From assembly GCF_013314895.1 (NCBI RefSeq), contig NZ_JABTYE010000003.1:62001-126000 (forward strand): a stretch of DNA of 64,000 nt. Direction: 5' to 3'. The number at the start of each line of letters is the position of its first letter. Position 1 is the first letter of the stretch. Below are positions 53,597 through 63,638 of the stretch, piece after piece. The stretch is from Cupriavidus gilardii (GTDB lineage Bacteria > Pseudomonadota > Gammaproteobacteria > Burkholderiales > Burkholderiaceae). The position numbers were made by a program, and so were the translations under genes. The notes below the pieces were generated by a model, which was not told the DNA's origin, made no database searches, and saw only the letters and a program-made list of their open reading frames with translations.

Positions 53597-55702
53597 TCAG
53601 AACTTGACCGAGACGCTCATCCAGTAGCGCCGGCCGTCTTCGACATAGCCGTAGTCGGCATAGCGGACCGACTTGTCGAACAGGTTGTAGATGCCGGCGA
53701 ATACCGACACGTTCTTGTTGACCGCATAGCTCGCGCCGAGGTCGACGAAGGTGTACGACGGCGCCACCACGGTAGTCGACGACGGCCCGGTGATCGGCTG
53801 GCTTTCCTTGCCGCGATAGTTGACGCGAGTCCAGGCGCGCAGCGCGCCGGTGGCCTGCCAGTTCAGCGTCGCGGTCAGCAGATGCTTCGGCAGCTGGTTC
53901 AGCGGCTGGCCCCGGTACTGGCCGCTTTTCTGCTCGGACTTGGTGAAGGTGTAGCTGCCGACCAGCGACCAGTCGCGCGCCAGCGGCCACTTCAGGTTCG
54001 CCTCGATGCCGCGCGAGTACGCCTTGTCGACGTTCATGTAGGTGGTCGGATTGGCGCCGAACTGGTTCGGCCCATCGGTGCACTGCGTGAGCGGACAGGC
54101 GACGCGGGTGATCTTGTCCTTGAAGTCGTTGTTGAACACGGTGAAGCCGGCGTGGAAGCCGCTGCCGTTGTCGTACAGCAGGCCGATCTCCTGCGTGACC
54201 GAGGTCTCGGGCTTCAGGTCCGGATTGCCGTACATATTGCCGCCGCGGCTGGTCTGGCCCCAGCCGGCCACGGTCTGGCGCAGGTCCGGCGCGCGGAAAC
54301 CGGTCGAGACGCCGCCCTTGACGGTCCAGCGGTCGGCCACCTGCCAGACGCCGTACAGGCGCGGACTGTAGTGGTCGCCGAACTTCTCGTCCTTGTCCAT
54401 GCGCAGGCCGCCGGTCAGCGCGAAGCGCTCGGTCAGCCGCCATTCGTCCTCGGCGAACAGCGCCCACTGGTAACGCTCGACCTGGTTCGGCCCGCCGGCG
54501 ATCTGGTTGCCGGTCTGGTCGTTCAGCCGCTGGTTCAGATAGTTCGCGCCGACGGTCAGCATGTGGTTGCCGAGCGGCATCGTCCAGCTGGTGCGCATGT
54601 CCAGGTTCCTGATCTTCATCCGGCGCGTGCGGTTGTCGAACTCCTCCTGCTGGATATAGCTGTCCGAGGTCGCGAAGCCCCAGCGGCCGGTGTGCGACAG
54701 CGCGTATTTCTCGCTGCGGTAGTCGGTCTCGGACGATGCCGGGCAGCCGGTGCGCGGGCAACTCGCGCCGGGCGGCAGCGGCGCCACGGTCCTGCCCAGC
54801 GTCTCCTCGATGTTCTGCCGCATCGCGGTGGCCTCGAGCACGATGTCGTGATGGCGGTTCGGCGTCAGTGCGAGCTTGGCGGTCACGTTGCGCGTATCGC
54901 GGCCGCGGAAGCCGTGGGCGATGTCGTCCTCCCCGCGGTGCGTGGTCTGGCCGTACAGCTGCAGGCCCAGCAGATCGGTCTGCAGCGGTCCGGCCAGATA
55001 GAAATTGCCCTGGTAGATGTTGCCGGAGCCGCTGTGCTGCTGCAGCGTGGCATCGGTGCGCACCTCGCCGGTCCATCGCTTCGGCACCTTGCGCGTGATG
55101 ATGTTGATCACGCCGCCCATCGCGTCCGAGCCGTACAGCGAGGACATCGGGCCGCGCACCACCTCGATCCGCTCGATGGCGGCCAGCGGCGGTGTCCAGC
55201 CGCCCTCGACGCCGGCGCTGTCCGAGTTGGTGCGGGTCTCGCGCGAATTCTGGCGCTTGCCGTCGATCAGGATCTGCGTGTATTTCGCGCCCATGCCGCG
55301 CAGGCTGATGTCCTGCCGGTCGGCGCCGCCGGTGACGACCACGCCCGGCACGCCGATCAGCGCGTCGTTGATATCGCGATAGGCGCCGTTCTCCAGTTCC
55401 TCGCGCGTGATCACCGAAATCGAGGCGGGCGCCTCCTTGATCTGCTGCTCGTAGCCGGAGGCGGTGACCACCACGGTTTCCAGCGTGGCCGGTGTGGCCG
55501 GCGCGGTCGCGCCGGCATCGGCCTGCTGCGCCAGCGCACCGCTTGCCATCCATCCGGCACCGCCCGCGCACAGCGTCGCGGCGACTCTTGCCACCGCGCG
55601 CAGTCTGCGTTGCCGCATCGTTGCCGTATGGCGCGTCGTTCCCGTGACCACGCGCGACCTGCTCTCGGCCGCGCCGCTCCCGATCTCACTGCTGCTGCTC
55701 AT
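53597..55702 (-). CDS. TonB-dependent catecholate siderophore receptor (FepA/BfeA-like)
   Basis: The outer-membrane receptor has a TonB box region (LETVVVTASGYEQQ), plug motifs (GVPGVVVTGGADRQDISLRGMG, YTQILIDGKRQNSRETRTNS, EVVRGPMSSLYGSDAMGGVINIITRKVPKRW) and a C-terminal Phe. The plug closely resembles FepA/BfeA/PirA enterobactin-type receptors. The start is uncertain: ATG 55702 has a distant GGGGA, while ATG 55618 begins a cleaner signal peptide (MRQRRLRAVARV...). A Fur box lies about 55 bp upstream of the 55702 start. The binding-protein gene follows after 11 bp. Confidence 0.9.
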   Translation of the reverse strand: MSSSSEIGSGAAESRSRVVTGTTRHTATMRQRRLRAVARVAATLCAGGAGWMASGALAQQADAGATAPATPATLETVVVTASGYEQQIKEAPASISVITREELENGAYRDINDALIGVPGVVVTGGADRQDISLRGMGAKYTQILIDGKRQNSRETRTNSDSAGVEGGWTPPLAAIERIEVVRGPMSSLYGSDAMGGVINIITRKVPKRWTGEVRTDATLQQHSGSGNIYQGNFYLAGPLQTDLLGLQLYGQTTHRGEDDIAHGFRGRDTRNVTAKLALTPNRHHDIVLEATAMRQNIEETLGRTVAPLPPGASCPRTGCPASSETDYRSEKYALSHTGRWGFATSDSYIQQEEFDNRTRRMKIRNLDMRTSWTMPLGNHMLTVGANYLNQRLNDQTGNQIAGGPNQVERYQWALFAEDEWRLTERFALTGGLRMDKDEKFGDHYSPRLYGVWQVADRWTVKGGVSTGFRAPDLRQTVAGWGQTSRGGNMYGNPDLKPETSVTQEIGLLYDNGSGFHAGFTVFNNDFKDKITRVACPLTQCTDGPNQFGANPTTYMNVDKAYSRGIEANLKWPLARDWSLVGSYTFTKSEQKSGQYRGQPLNQLPKHLLTATLNWQATGALRAWTRVNYRGKESQPITGPSSTTVVAPSYTFVDLGASYAVNKNVSVFAGIYNLFDKSVRYADYGYVEDGRRYWMSVSVKF

Positions 55703-55751
55703 GCTCGCGATTTCCCCGTATGCCCGGCACGTCGTATGCGGCCGTTTCTGT

Positions 55752-55770
55752 GAATGACAATCATTCTCAT
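55752..55770 (-). promoter_or_regulatory. Fur box
   Basis: GAATGACAATCATTCTCAT matches the Fur consensus. In the 7-1-7 form it reads TGACAAT-C-ATTCTCA against TGATAAT-n-ATTATCA, two mismatches. It sits in the gap between the divergent receptor and response-regulator genes, so iron could control one or both. Confidence 0.85.
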
Positions 55771-55889
55771 ATTAGAATGTGGCCCGCCGGGCTCATCAAC
55801 GAGCTTTGGACAGCTTTTGACTTCTTTGCACTTCTTGACGTAGCGCGCCACCGCGTCACCGGAACGGTGCCTCACCCCTTCCAACACGT

Positions 55890-56597
55890 ATGCAAGTCCG
55901 CTCGCCCGACGCGCCGCGCCGAATCCTGCTGATCGACGACGACGTCGAACTGACGCAGATGCTGCGCGAATACTTCGAGCCGGAGCGCTGGCAATTCTCG
56001 GTCGCGCATCGCGGCGCCGACGGGGAGGCGCTGCTGGCGCGCGACGACCACGATCTGGCGCTGCTCGATCTGATGCTGCCCGACGGCAATGGGCTCGAAC
56101 TGCTGCGCCGCCATCGCGCGCGTTCGCAGCGCCCGGTCATCATGTTCACCGCGCATGGCGACGAGACCGATCGCGTGATCGGACTGGAGCTGGGTGCCGA
56201 CGACTATCTCGCCAAGCCGTTCAGCCCGCGCGAGCTGAAGGCGCGCATCGGCGCGGTGCTGCGCCGCTTCGACACGACGCCGGACAGCGGGCCCGACACG
56301 CTGACGGTTGGTGGACTGACCTTGCACCTGCCCTCGGGCAAGGTCACGCAGCCCCATGGCGAAGCCTCGCTGACGGGCACGGAAGCGCGGCTGCTCGAAA
56401 TGCTGATGCGCTCGGCGGGACAGGTGGTGGCGCGCGAACAGCTCGGCCAGTACGCGCTGGGACGCGTGCCCGACCGCTACGACCGCAGTATCGACACGCA
56501 TATCAGCAGCCTGCGCCGCAAGCTCGGAGCGGATGGGTGCCGGGCCACGACCGCCATCCGCAACCAGCGCGGACGCGGCTACGTGCTGGTGACCTGA
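55890..56597 (+). CDS. OmpR-family response regulator
   Basis: The 235-residue protein has a receiver domain at about 10-120, with the phosphoacceptor Asp in LALLDLMLPDGNGLELL, acidic pocket LIDDD and the lysine in DDYLAKPFSPREL. A winged-helix DNA-binding domain spans about 138-233 (SLTGTEARLLEMLMRSAGQVVAREQL, RSIDTHISSLRRKLG). It resembles CpxR-type regulators. The sensor kinase gene starts 2 bp after its stop. Its position opposite a Fur-controlled receptor suggests a role in envelope or iron response; this is inference. Confidence 0.92.
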   Translation: MQVRSPDAPRRILLIDDDVELTQMLREYFEPERWQFSVAHRGADGEALLARDDHDLALLDLMLPDGNGLELLRRHRARSQRPVIMFTAHGDETDRVIGLELGADDYLAKPFSPRELKARIGAVLRRFDTTPDSGPDTLTVGGLTLHLPSGKVTQPHGEASLTGTEARLLEMLMRSAGQVVAREQLGQYALGRVPDRYDRSIDTHISSLRRKLGADGCRATTAIRNQRGRGYVLVT

Positions 56598-56599
56598 CG

Positions 56600-58075
56600 A
56601 TGGCCTCGCTGCCGCTGTTCTGGCGCAACTTCCTCGCCTTCTGGGCCGGCATGGCCGCGATCGTGGCGATCGGCATGGCGCTGACCGCGTCGGTCGCCTG
56701 GTATCGCTTCCAGGCGCTGGACGGCCTCAATCCCGCCAGCCTGACGCAGGACGCCCTGCAGATCGCACGCACGCAGGGCCGGCCGGGGCTGGAACGTTGG
56801 GTGCGCGCGATGGACTCGCGCTTCTCGGCGCTGCAGATCTACCTGGTCGACCAGCACAACGCCGACATCCTCGGCCGTCGGCTGCCGACACGGGTGCATG
56901 ACTGGGTCAGTACGCTGGAGCGCCCGAGCCATGCGCCCGCCCAGAGCGCGCCGCTCGACCACGATCGCGGCACGCTGCCGCTCGACCCCGGCGCCAGCGT
57001 GTCATGGTGGGACCCGCAGGCGATCCCGCTGCCCGATGGCGAGGATCTGCTGCTGGTGTTCCTGCCGTTCGATTCCTCGCGTTGGGAGATGCTGCACCTG
57101 TCGCCGGTGATGCTGGCGCTGGGCCTGTTCGCGCTGGCGGTGAGCGCGCCGCTGTGCTGGGCGCTGACGCGCCATGTCACGGCACCGGTGCGCAGCCTGC
57201 GCGAGGCGGTCCGCGCGCTGGCTGGCGGCGATCTGCGTGCGCGCATGCCGCCCGCGATGGCGGCGCGTGCCGACGAACTCGGCCACCTTGCGCGCGACTT
57301 CGACAGCATGGCGGCGCGGCTGGAGGCGCTGGTCAGATCGCGCGAACGGATGCTGCGCAATATCGCCCATGAACTGCGCTCGCCGCTGGCGCGGCTGCGG
57401 GTCTCCAGCGAACTGGCCAGGCGCGACGATGGCCGGCTGTCGGTGCAGCTCGATCGGATCGAGCGCGAGGTCGCGCGCCTCGACGGGCTGGTCGCGCATA
57501 CGCTGACGCTGGCCCGGCTCGGCGCCAAGGGGCTGCCGTTACAGCCGCTGGAACTGGTCGGCGTGGTGGACGCCGTGGTCGAGGACGCCCGCTTCGAAGC
57601 CGCGGCGCGCGGCGTCTCCGTCGAATGGACCGCGCCGCCGCCCGCCATGGTGATGGGAGACCGCGTGCGCCTGTCCAGCGCGATCGACAACGTGCTGCGC
57701 AACGCGATCCGGCATACCGATTCGGGCGCGCCGATCCGCGTGACGCTGCGCAGCGCTGGCGATCGGCTCGAACTCGATATCGTCGATGGCGGTCCGGGCG
57801 TGCCGCCCGACGCGCTGCCGCATCTGTTCGAGCCCTTCTATCGGGTCCGCGACGGCGCGCGGCCGGACGGCGAAGGCTCGGGGCTTGGCCTGAGCATCGC
57901 GATGGCCAGCATCGCGGCGCACGGCGGTGGCATCGCGGCGCGCAATGCCTTGCCGCGCGGACTGTGGGTCGGCATGTGGCTGCCGCGGGCGGTGGATCAG
58001 TCCGGCAGCCGCGGCACGACCTTGCCCGCCGCTTCGCGCGCGTTGGCCCGCGCGGCCTCGACGTCGGCGTCGTAG
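56600..58075 (+). CDS. sensor histidine kinase
   Basis: The 491-residue inner-membrane kinase has transmembrane helices at about 8-33 and 172-192 around a periplasmic sensor. A HAMP domain follows at about 195-248, then an H-box ([23 protein letters not shown]), an N-box ([13 protein letters not shown]) and G-boxes ([22 protein letters not shown]). It resembles CpxA. The last 26 or so residues run past the end of the ATPase domain and overlap the 3' end of convergent purT by 79 bp. It forms an operon with the response regulator. Confidence 0.92.
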   Translation: MASLPLFWRNFLAFWAGMAAIVAIGMALTASVAWYRFQALDGLNPASLTQDALQIARTQGRPGLERWVRAMDSRFSALQIYLVDQHNADILGRRLPTRVHDWVSTLERPSHAPAQSAPLDHDRGTLPLDPGASVSWWDPQAIPLPDGEDLLLVFLPFDSSRWEMLHLSPVMLALGLFALAVSAPLCWALTRHVTAPVRSLREAVRALAGGDLRARMPPAMAARADELGHLARDFDSMAARLEALVRSRERMLRNIAHELRSPLARLRVSSELARRDDGRLSVQLDRIEREVARLDGLVAHTLTLARLGAKGLPLQPLELVGVVDAVVEDARFEAAARGVSVEWTAPPPAMVMGDRVRLSSAIDNVLRNAIRHTDSGAPIRVTLRSAGDRLELDIVDGGPGVPPDALPHLFEPFYRVRDGARPDGEGSGLGLSIAMASIAAHGGGIAARNALPRGLWVGMWLPRAVDQSGSRGTTLPAASRALARAASTSAS

Positions 58076-59202
58076 GCCAGCGCCACGCCCATGCGGCGCC
58101 TGGCAAAGCTCTCCGGCTTGCCGAACAGCCGCAGATCGGTGCGCGGCACGCGCAGCGCCTCGTCGACGCCGTCGAACACCACGCCCTCGCCTTCCACGCC
58201 GCCATAGATCACCGCGCTGGCACCCGGGCTCTTCAGCGTGGTATCGACCGGCAGGCCGAGAATCGCGCGGGCATGCAGTTCGAACTCGCTCTGCCACTGC
58301 GTGATCATCGTCACCATGCCGGTATCGTGCGGGCGCGGGCTGACCTCGCTGAACCAGACCTGCTCGCCCTTGACGAACAGCTCGACACCGAACAGGCCCT
58401 GCCCGCCGAGATCGCCGGTCACCGCGCGGGCGATCTCGCGCGCCTTCTGCAGCGCGAGCGGGTGCATCGGATGGGGCTGCCAGCTCTCGACGTAATCGCC
58501 GGCCTGCTGCAGATGGCCGATCGGCTCGCAGAAATGCGTCTCGATGCTGCCGTCGGCGCCGCGCGCGCGCACGGTCAGCAGCGTGATCTCGTAATCGAAG
58601 TCGATGAAGCCTTCCACGATCACGCGGCCGTGGCTGACGCGCCCGCCGGCCATCGCGTATTCCCACGCGCGCTCGACATCCTGCGGGCCGTCGAGCTTGC
58701 TCTGGCCCTTGCCCGAACTGCTCATCACCGGCTTGACCACGCACGGATAGCCGATGCCGCCGTCGATGGCCGCGCGCAATTCGTCCAACGAATCGCAGAA
58801 GCGGTACGGGCTGGTCGGCAGGCCAAGGGTCTCGGCTGCCAGCCGGCGAATGCCTTCGCGGTCCATCGTCAGGCGCGCAGCGCGGGCGGTCGGAATCACG
58901 CGCACCGTGCCCGCCGCTTCCAGTGCTTCGAGCATCGGCGTGGCGATCGCCTCGATCTCGGGCACCACCAGATCGGGCCGCTCCGCCTCGATCAGCGCCT
59001 TCAATTGCTCCGGGTCGCTCATCGCGATGGTGCGTGCATGGTGCGCGACCTGCTGACCGGGGGCATGGTCGTAGCGATCGACCGCAATGGTTTCGACGCC
59101 GAGTCGCTGCAGGGCGATCAGCACTTCCTTGCCGAGCTCCCCGGAGCCGAGCAGCATCACTTTGGTGGCATGGGGGGAAAGGGGCGTTCCTAGCGTGGTC
59201 AT
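57997..59202 (-). CDS. purT: formate-dependent phosphoribosylglycinamide formyltransferase
   Basis: PurT makes formyl-GAR from GAR, formate and ATP in purine synthesis. The 401-residue ATP-grasp enzyme has [27 protein letters not shown]-grasp segments [16 protein letters not shown] and [19 protein letters not shown], and [28 protein letters not shown]. Length matches E. coli PurT (392) closely. I chose ATG 59202 to match the family N-terminus. Its 3' end overlaps the convergent sensor kinase gene. Confidence 0.95.
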   Translation of the reverse strand: MTTLGTPLSPHATKVMLLGSGELGKEVLIALQRLGVETIAVDRYDHAPGQQVAHHARTIAMSDPEQLKALIEAERPDLVVPEIEAIATPMLEALEAAGTVRVIPTARAARLTMDREGIRRLAAETLGLPTSPYRFCDSLDELRAAIDGGIGYPCVVKPVMSSSGKGQSKLDGPQDVERAWEYAMAGGRVSHGRVIVEGFIDFDYEITLLTVRARGADGSIETHFCEPIGHLQQAGDYVESWQPHPMHPLALQKAREIARAVTGDLGGQGLFGVELFVKGEQVWFSEVSPRPHDTGMVTMITQWQSEFELHARAILGLPVDTTLKSPGASAVIYGGVEGEGVVFDGVDEALRVPRTDLRLFGKPESFARRRMGVALAYDADVEAARANAREAAGKVVPRLPD

Positions 59203-59284
59203 GGGAGCGGGGGTCAGAGTGTGCGGAAGCGAAAAGCGGCCATTGTACCGGCGAGCATGCGGGCACCCTCGCACAGAGGCCAGC

Positions 59285-59321
59285 AAAAACGGGCCGGGCC
59301 TGCTTGCACAGGACCCGGCCC
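59285..59321 (-). terminator. intrinsic terminator for ggt
   Basis: GGGCCGGG and CCCGGCCC (59291-59298 and 59314-59321) pair, with an inner CCTG/CAGG extension. On the minus strand the stem is followed by GTTTTTG. It lies 30 bp after the ggt stop. Confidence 0.85.
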
Positions 59322-59351
59322 GCCCCTGCGTGCTGCGCTAACGCGCCGACG

Positions 59352-61382
59352 TCACGGCCGGAACGTATCGCCCAGCACCACGCCCTCGCGCCGCGGATCG
59401 GCACCGCCGACCAGCGCCGGCGCACCGCCGATCGTCTCTCGCACGATCGCAGACAGGCCGCTCGACTGGTTGCCCACGCTGACGGTGTGACCCAGATTGC
59501 GCAGGCCCTTGACCAGCGGATCGTTGTCGCCCGGCAGTCCGCCCTGCGGCGTGCTGGTGTCGACGTTCGGATGCTCGCCGCCGACGATCATCGTGGCGTT
59601 GTTCGAGCCGAAGTCGATCATTGACACCGCCTGCTGCGCATCCATCTTCCAGTCGAGCACGCCGACCAGGGTCTTGGCGACGTACTGGATGATGGTGGCA
59701 CCGCCAGGCGAACCGGTGGTCATCTTGAAGTCGCCGCGGCTGCCATCGCCCTTGCGCTCGAATACCAGCGTCGGCGACATCGAGCTGCGCGGCCGCTTCA
59801 GCGGCTGCACACGGTTGGCAATCTGCGCACCGTTCGCGTCGACCGGCTCCGCGCTGAAGTCGGTCAGCTCGTTGTTCAGCAGGAAGCCACCGGTCATGTG
59901 GTACGAGCCCAGCCCCGATTCGATGGTCGTCGTCATCGCCACCACGTTGCCGTACTTGTCGACCAGCGACAGATGGGTGGTGCCGCGCTCCGCGATGATC
60001 GGCGCTCCCATCGGTGCCCCACCGAAATTGCCGGCCGGCACGGGCCGCGGCATCGCCGCGGTCAGGCTGATCATGCCGGCGCGCTGGGCCAGATAGCCCT
60101 TGTTGAGCATCGTGTCCGGGCTGCCGCCGGGCAGCGGCACGAAGTCGGTGTCGGCCACGTACTGGTTCCGATCGGCATAGGCCAGGTTGCCCGCCTCGCC
60201 GACCAGATGCACGCCGGTGACGCTGGGCTTGCCGCCGTTCTGGTCCATGCTGGTCGGCGCATGGCTGGCCATGTCGAAGTTCTCCAGGATGCCGAGAATC
60301 TGACCGACCGCGATGCCGCCCGAGGACGGCGGCGGCATGCCGCAGATCTCGTATTGCCGGTAGGTGGTGCAGACCGGCTCGCGCTTCTTTGCCTGGTAGT
60401 TGGCGAGATCGTCGAGCGTGGTCACGCCCGGCGTGGTGTTGCCATCGTAGGTGGTGCGGATCTTGTCGACGATTGCCCGCGCGATCGGGCCGTCCTTGTA
60501 GAAGGCATCGGCGCCGCCCTCCGCCACCGCCGTGAAGGTCTGCGCCAGCGCCGGATTCTTCAGGATCGTATTGACCGCGCGCGGGGTGCCATCGGGATTC
60601 AGGAAGTAGGCGGCCATCTCCGGATCGCGCTTGATGTTCTGCACGGTGGTGGCCCCGGAGATCGATGCGGCCATGCGCGGCGGAATGGCGAAGCCGTCGG
60701 TGGCCAGCTTGATCGCCGGCGAGAACAGCTCCTTCCACGTCTTCTTGCCGTAGTCGCGATGCGCGAGCTCGAGCACCCGCAGCGTGCCCGGCGTGCCGAT
60801 CGAGCGGCCGCTGCGTACCGCGTTGGGCAGCGGCGGAGTCTGGTCGGTCGGCGACTTCCAGCGCAGGTAGTTCTCATCGGCGCCGGCGGGCGCGGTCTCG
60901 CGGCCGTCGTAGGCGATGACCTTCTTCGTCTGCGCGTCGTAATGCATGATGAAGGCGCCGCCGCCGATGCCCGACGACTGCGGCTCGACGAGGTTCAGCA
61001 CCATTTGCGCGGCCACTGCGGCATCGACCGCGGTACCGCCGTCCTTCAGGATGTCGCAGGCGACCTTGGTCGAGACCGGATTGTTGGTCACCGCCATATA
61101 GGTCTTTGCATAGACCGTCCGCTTCGGCGCGTAGCCGGTCGCCACCTCGGGCGCGCCCGGTTCGCCGGGCAGCACGATCACCTCGCCGCCGGTCGTGCCG
61201 TTGAGCTCGCAGCCCGCCACCGGCTGCGGGGGCGGCGGCTTGTGGCCATGGTCGTCGTCGTGATCGTGGCCGCCGCAAGCAGCGAGCAACAGCGCGGTGG
61301 CGGCCATCGCCAGCCAGCCGCCCGGGCGTCTGCATGGTGAAGAGGAGGGAATGGCGGGACCGAAGGTCGTGCGCTGTCGCAT
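59352..61382 (-). CDS. ggt: gamma-glutamyltransferase lipoprotein
   Basis: The 676-residue Ntn-hydrolase cleaves gamma-glutamyl bonds of glutathione and related peptides. The signal ends in a lipobox (ATALLLAAC) followed by a His/Asp-rich linker (GGHDHDDDHGHK), so it is lipid-anchored. The autoprocessing site and nucleophile Thr lie in ERGTTHLSLVDKYGNVVAMT. The small-subunit motif is GSPGGATIIQYV. Substrate-binding regions such as GGTAVDAAVAAQMVLNLVEPQSSGIGGGAFIM are present. ATG 61382 follows AAGGAG. It is longer than E. coli GGT (580) because of the linker and insertions. Confidence 0.93.
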   Translation of the reverse strand: MRQRTTFGPAIPSSSPCRRPGGWLAMAATALLLAACGGHDHDDDHGHKPPPPQPVAGCELNGTTGGEVIVLPGEPGAPEVATGYAPKRTVYAKTYMAVTNNPVSTKVACDILKDGGTAVDAAVAAQMVLNLVEPQSSGIGGGAFIMHYDAQTKKVIAYDGRETAPAGADENYLRWKSPTDQTPPLPNAVRSGRSIGTPGTLRVLELAHRDYGKKTWKELFSPAIKLATDGFAIPPRMAASISGATTVQNIKRDPEMAAYFLNPDGTPRAVNTILKNPALAQTFTAVAEGGADAFYKDGPIARAIVDKIRTTYDGNTTPGVTTLDDLANYQAKKREPVCTTYRQYEICGMPPPSSGGIAVGQILGILENFDMASHAPTSMDQNGGKPSVTGVHLVGEAGNLAYADRNQYVADTDFVPLPGGSPDTMLNKGYLAQRAGMISLTAAMPRPVPAGNFGGAPMGAPIIAERGTTHLSLVDKYGNVVAMTTTIESGLGSYHMTGGFLLNNELTDFSAEPVDANGAQIANRVQPLKRPRSSMSPTLVFERKGDGSRGDFKMTTGSPGGATIIQYVAKTLVGVLDWKMDAQQAVSMIDFGSNNATMIVGGEHPNVDTSTPQGGLPGDNDPLVKGLRNLGHTVSVGNQSSGLSAIVRETIGGAPALVGGADPRREGVVLGDTFRP

Positions 61383-61577
61383 GGCTGTCTCCTTGTTGTC
61401 GGGCACCAGGTGGCGAGGCTGAGCGGCGCCCGGGATGCGAACGCGTCCGCCGGCGCGCATCAGGCGCCGGAACGGCGGCGGTGGGGAACGACACTACGAC
61501 GCTAGTACGCGCAGGGCCGCTATGCAATGGTCCTTAATGAGGATTTTTCGCGCGGGGACTCGGCTTCGAGCGCAGGC

Positions 61578-62369
61578 TCAGCGCTCCATGCCGCCGCCGG
61601 GCTCGGCCATGCGGCGGTGCTGCTCGGCCAGCAGATCGGCCGGTGTCACGTTCGAGATCGCTGCGCGCAGCTTGTTCTGCCAGCCGGTGACGACGTCGCC
61701 TTCGCCGCGCAGCATCGCCTCGAAGCCCTCACGTGCCACCTCGGCCGGGTCGTCCTTCTTCTGCTGGCCCAGGCGCGTGTCGAGCATGTCGGCGCGCTCG
61801 AAGAAGTCGGTCTCGGTTGCGCCCGGCATCAGGCAGGTCACCGTGACACCGCAATCGCGCAATTCGTGCCGCAGCGCAAACGAGAAGGAATCGAGGAAGG
61901 CCTTGGTCGCGTTGTAGACGGCCTGATAGGTGCCCGGCATGAAGCCGGCGATCGACCCGGTGATCAGGATCCGACCGGTGCGGCGGTCCCGCATGTCGCG
62001 GCCGATGCGGTGCAGCAGGTCCAGCGTGCCGGTGACATTGGTCTCGACCACGCGCTGGATGTCGCGGAAGTCCTGATCGAGAAAGGCGCGGCCCAGGCCG
62101 CGGCCGGCGTTCGCGCACAGCACATCGACCGGGCGGCTTCGCGTGGCCTGATACAGCGCCTCGACCCCGGCCGGATCGGCCAGATCCACGCATAGCGCAT
62201 CGACCGCCATGCCGGTATCGCGCAGGGCCACCGCTGCGGTATCGATGGCAGGCTCGTCGGCCGCGATCAGCAGATCGTAACCTTGCATCGCACAACAGCG
62301 CGCGAGTTCGAAGCCGATGCCGGACGAGGCGCCGGTGACGACGGCAAAGGGGCGGGCGGGTGAGTTCAC
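61578..62369 (-). CDS. short-chain dehydrogenase/reductase
   Basis: The 263-residue classical SDR has the cofactor motif TGASSGIGFELAR, the NAG motif (LCANAGRGLG) and the active site Ser (ILITGSIAGF) with YNATK. GTG 62369 follows AGGAG at 6 bp. The cofactor is probably NADP(H), and the substrate is unknown. The C-terminal segment GDVVTGWQNKLRAAISNVTPADLLAEQHRRM is common in DltE-like SDRs. It is monocistronic. Confidence 0.88.
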   Translation of the reverse strand: MNSPARPFAVVTGASSGIGFELARCCAMQGYDLLIAADEPAIDTAAVALRDTGMAVDALCVDLADPAGVEALYQATRSRPVDVLCANAGRGLGRAFLDQDFRDIQRVVETNVTGTLDLLHRIGRDMRDRRTGRILITGSIAGFMPGTYQAVYNATKAFLDSFSFALRHELRDCGVTVTCLMPGATETDFFERADMLDTRLGQQKKDDPAEVAREGFEAMLRGEGDVVTGWQNKLRAAISNVTPADLLAEQHRRMAEPGGGMER

Positions 62370-62544
62370 GGCGGTCTCCTGATGGCGAGTCGGCGCACAC
62401 CGCCGGCGCTGCGCGGCGCGCGCGACGGCATGCCAACCGAGCCATCAAGCAAACTTCGTTCCGCCGTTTGCGCTGCCTTGGCACGCCGGCCGCTTCGTTG
62501 GTCCGGTGTCCGGATTTACAAGGACGGCAGGCCGTGCAGGCATG

Positions 62545-63573
62545 TCAGCGGAAGTCGCTGAAGCGGATGTCGGGTGCGCTGGTGTTGTGCCGCGAAGGTA
62601 CGGTGCGTCCAAAGCGGACATCGCTGGCCTGCCAGGTCGATACCTCGGCCACCGTGGCGTCCTGCCGCTGGCCCGCCGTATCCTGCCAGCTGACCCGGCT
62701 CATGTCGGCGTTGTCCTCGGTCACATACATCGAGCGCAGCATCGCGAACGGCGCCTGCGCGCGATACGGCGGGCTGAACGCGACATCGAGCGCGGTGCGC
62801 GTGCGGCTGATCTCGCGGATCGCCACCTGCGCCTCGCCCCCCGCGGTGAAGCGCAGGCCGATCGTGCGCTTGCGCGGGTCGATGTCGATGTGGGCGATAT
62901 CGACGATCGGGCGCAGGTCCTTCTGCACCGGTCCCATCAGGAACGAGGAGCCGTAGGCGTTGTCGGGCAGATGGGCCGCCGGCAGCGGCTTGGCGCGCCA
63001 GTAGCCGTCCGACGGATAGAGCACCAGCACCTCGGTCTCGACGACCTTGCCCTTGGCACCCTTGCGCTTGTCGAAGAACTGGATCAGATGAAAGCCGCCG
63101 TCCTTGCGTCCGTCCACGGTGACCGGCACGCGCTGCGGCCGCCAGAAGCTGTCGAACGTGATGCCGACGATGGCCAGGTCCTTGTCGTCATAAAGACGGA
63201 CCTTGCGCGGCTTGAAGGCGTGGCGCGGATCGGTCGGATGCGGCGTATCGCCGAAATTGCAGCCTGAGAAATCCGGCGCCGAGCTGTCCTTGCGGATCTT
63301 GCCGATGTAGTCGGGATGCAGCGCCTCGACGCGGAAGCGCTGGATCGACGGCGCCGACAGCGCGAACGACACGTTGTCCTCTTCGGCGCAGGTGGTCGGC
63401 GTGGTCAGATTGCGGACCTCGACCGCGGCCGGAGCGGGATCGGTCGACACCGACGGCGGGGATTGCGCAGGGGATGGCCCAGGGGATTGCGCGGAGGCTG
63501 TGGCGGCCAGCAGGCTGAACAGCAGGGCTGGGATCAGTCGAAGCGGGCGAATCTGATTCTGTCGGCTTGGCAT
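62545..63573 (-). CDS. hypothetical periplasmic protein
   Basis: The 342-residue protein begins at ATG 63573 with a signal peptide (RLIPALLFSLLAATASAQ) and a Pro/Ser-rich linker. The mature domain starts with VEVRNLTTPTTCAEEDNVSFAL and is predominantly beta, with TFDSFWRPQRVPVTVDGRKDGGFHLIQFF and VLVLYPSDGYWRAKPLP. I do not recognise the family. No catalytic motif is apparent. It is 65 bp downstream of the FCD regulator gene on the same strand. Confidence 0.72.
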   Translation of the reverse strand: MPSRQNQIRPLRLIPALLFSLLAATASAQSPGPSPAQSPPSVSTDPAPAAVEVRNLTTPTTCAEEDNVSFALSAPSIQRFRVEALHPDYIGKIRKDSSAPDFSGCNFGDTPHPTDPRHAFKPRKVRLYDDKDLAIVGITFDSFWRPQRVPVTVDGRKDGGFHLIQFFDKRKGAKGKVVETEVLVLYPSDGYWRAKPLPAAHLPDNAYGSSFLMGPVQKDLRPIVDIAHIDIDPRKRTIGLRFTAGGEAQVAIREISRTRTALDVAFSPPYRAQAPFAMLRSMYVTEDNADMSRVSWQDTAGQRQDATVAEVSTWQASDVRFGRTVPSRHNTSAPDIRFSDFR

Positions 63574-63638
63574 GCGTCGGTGGGTTCCTCTTTGCGGGCG
63601 CGCATGGTGCCGGCGAAACGCCCTGGCCCGGGAAGCCC

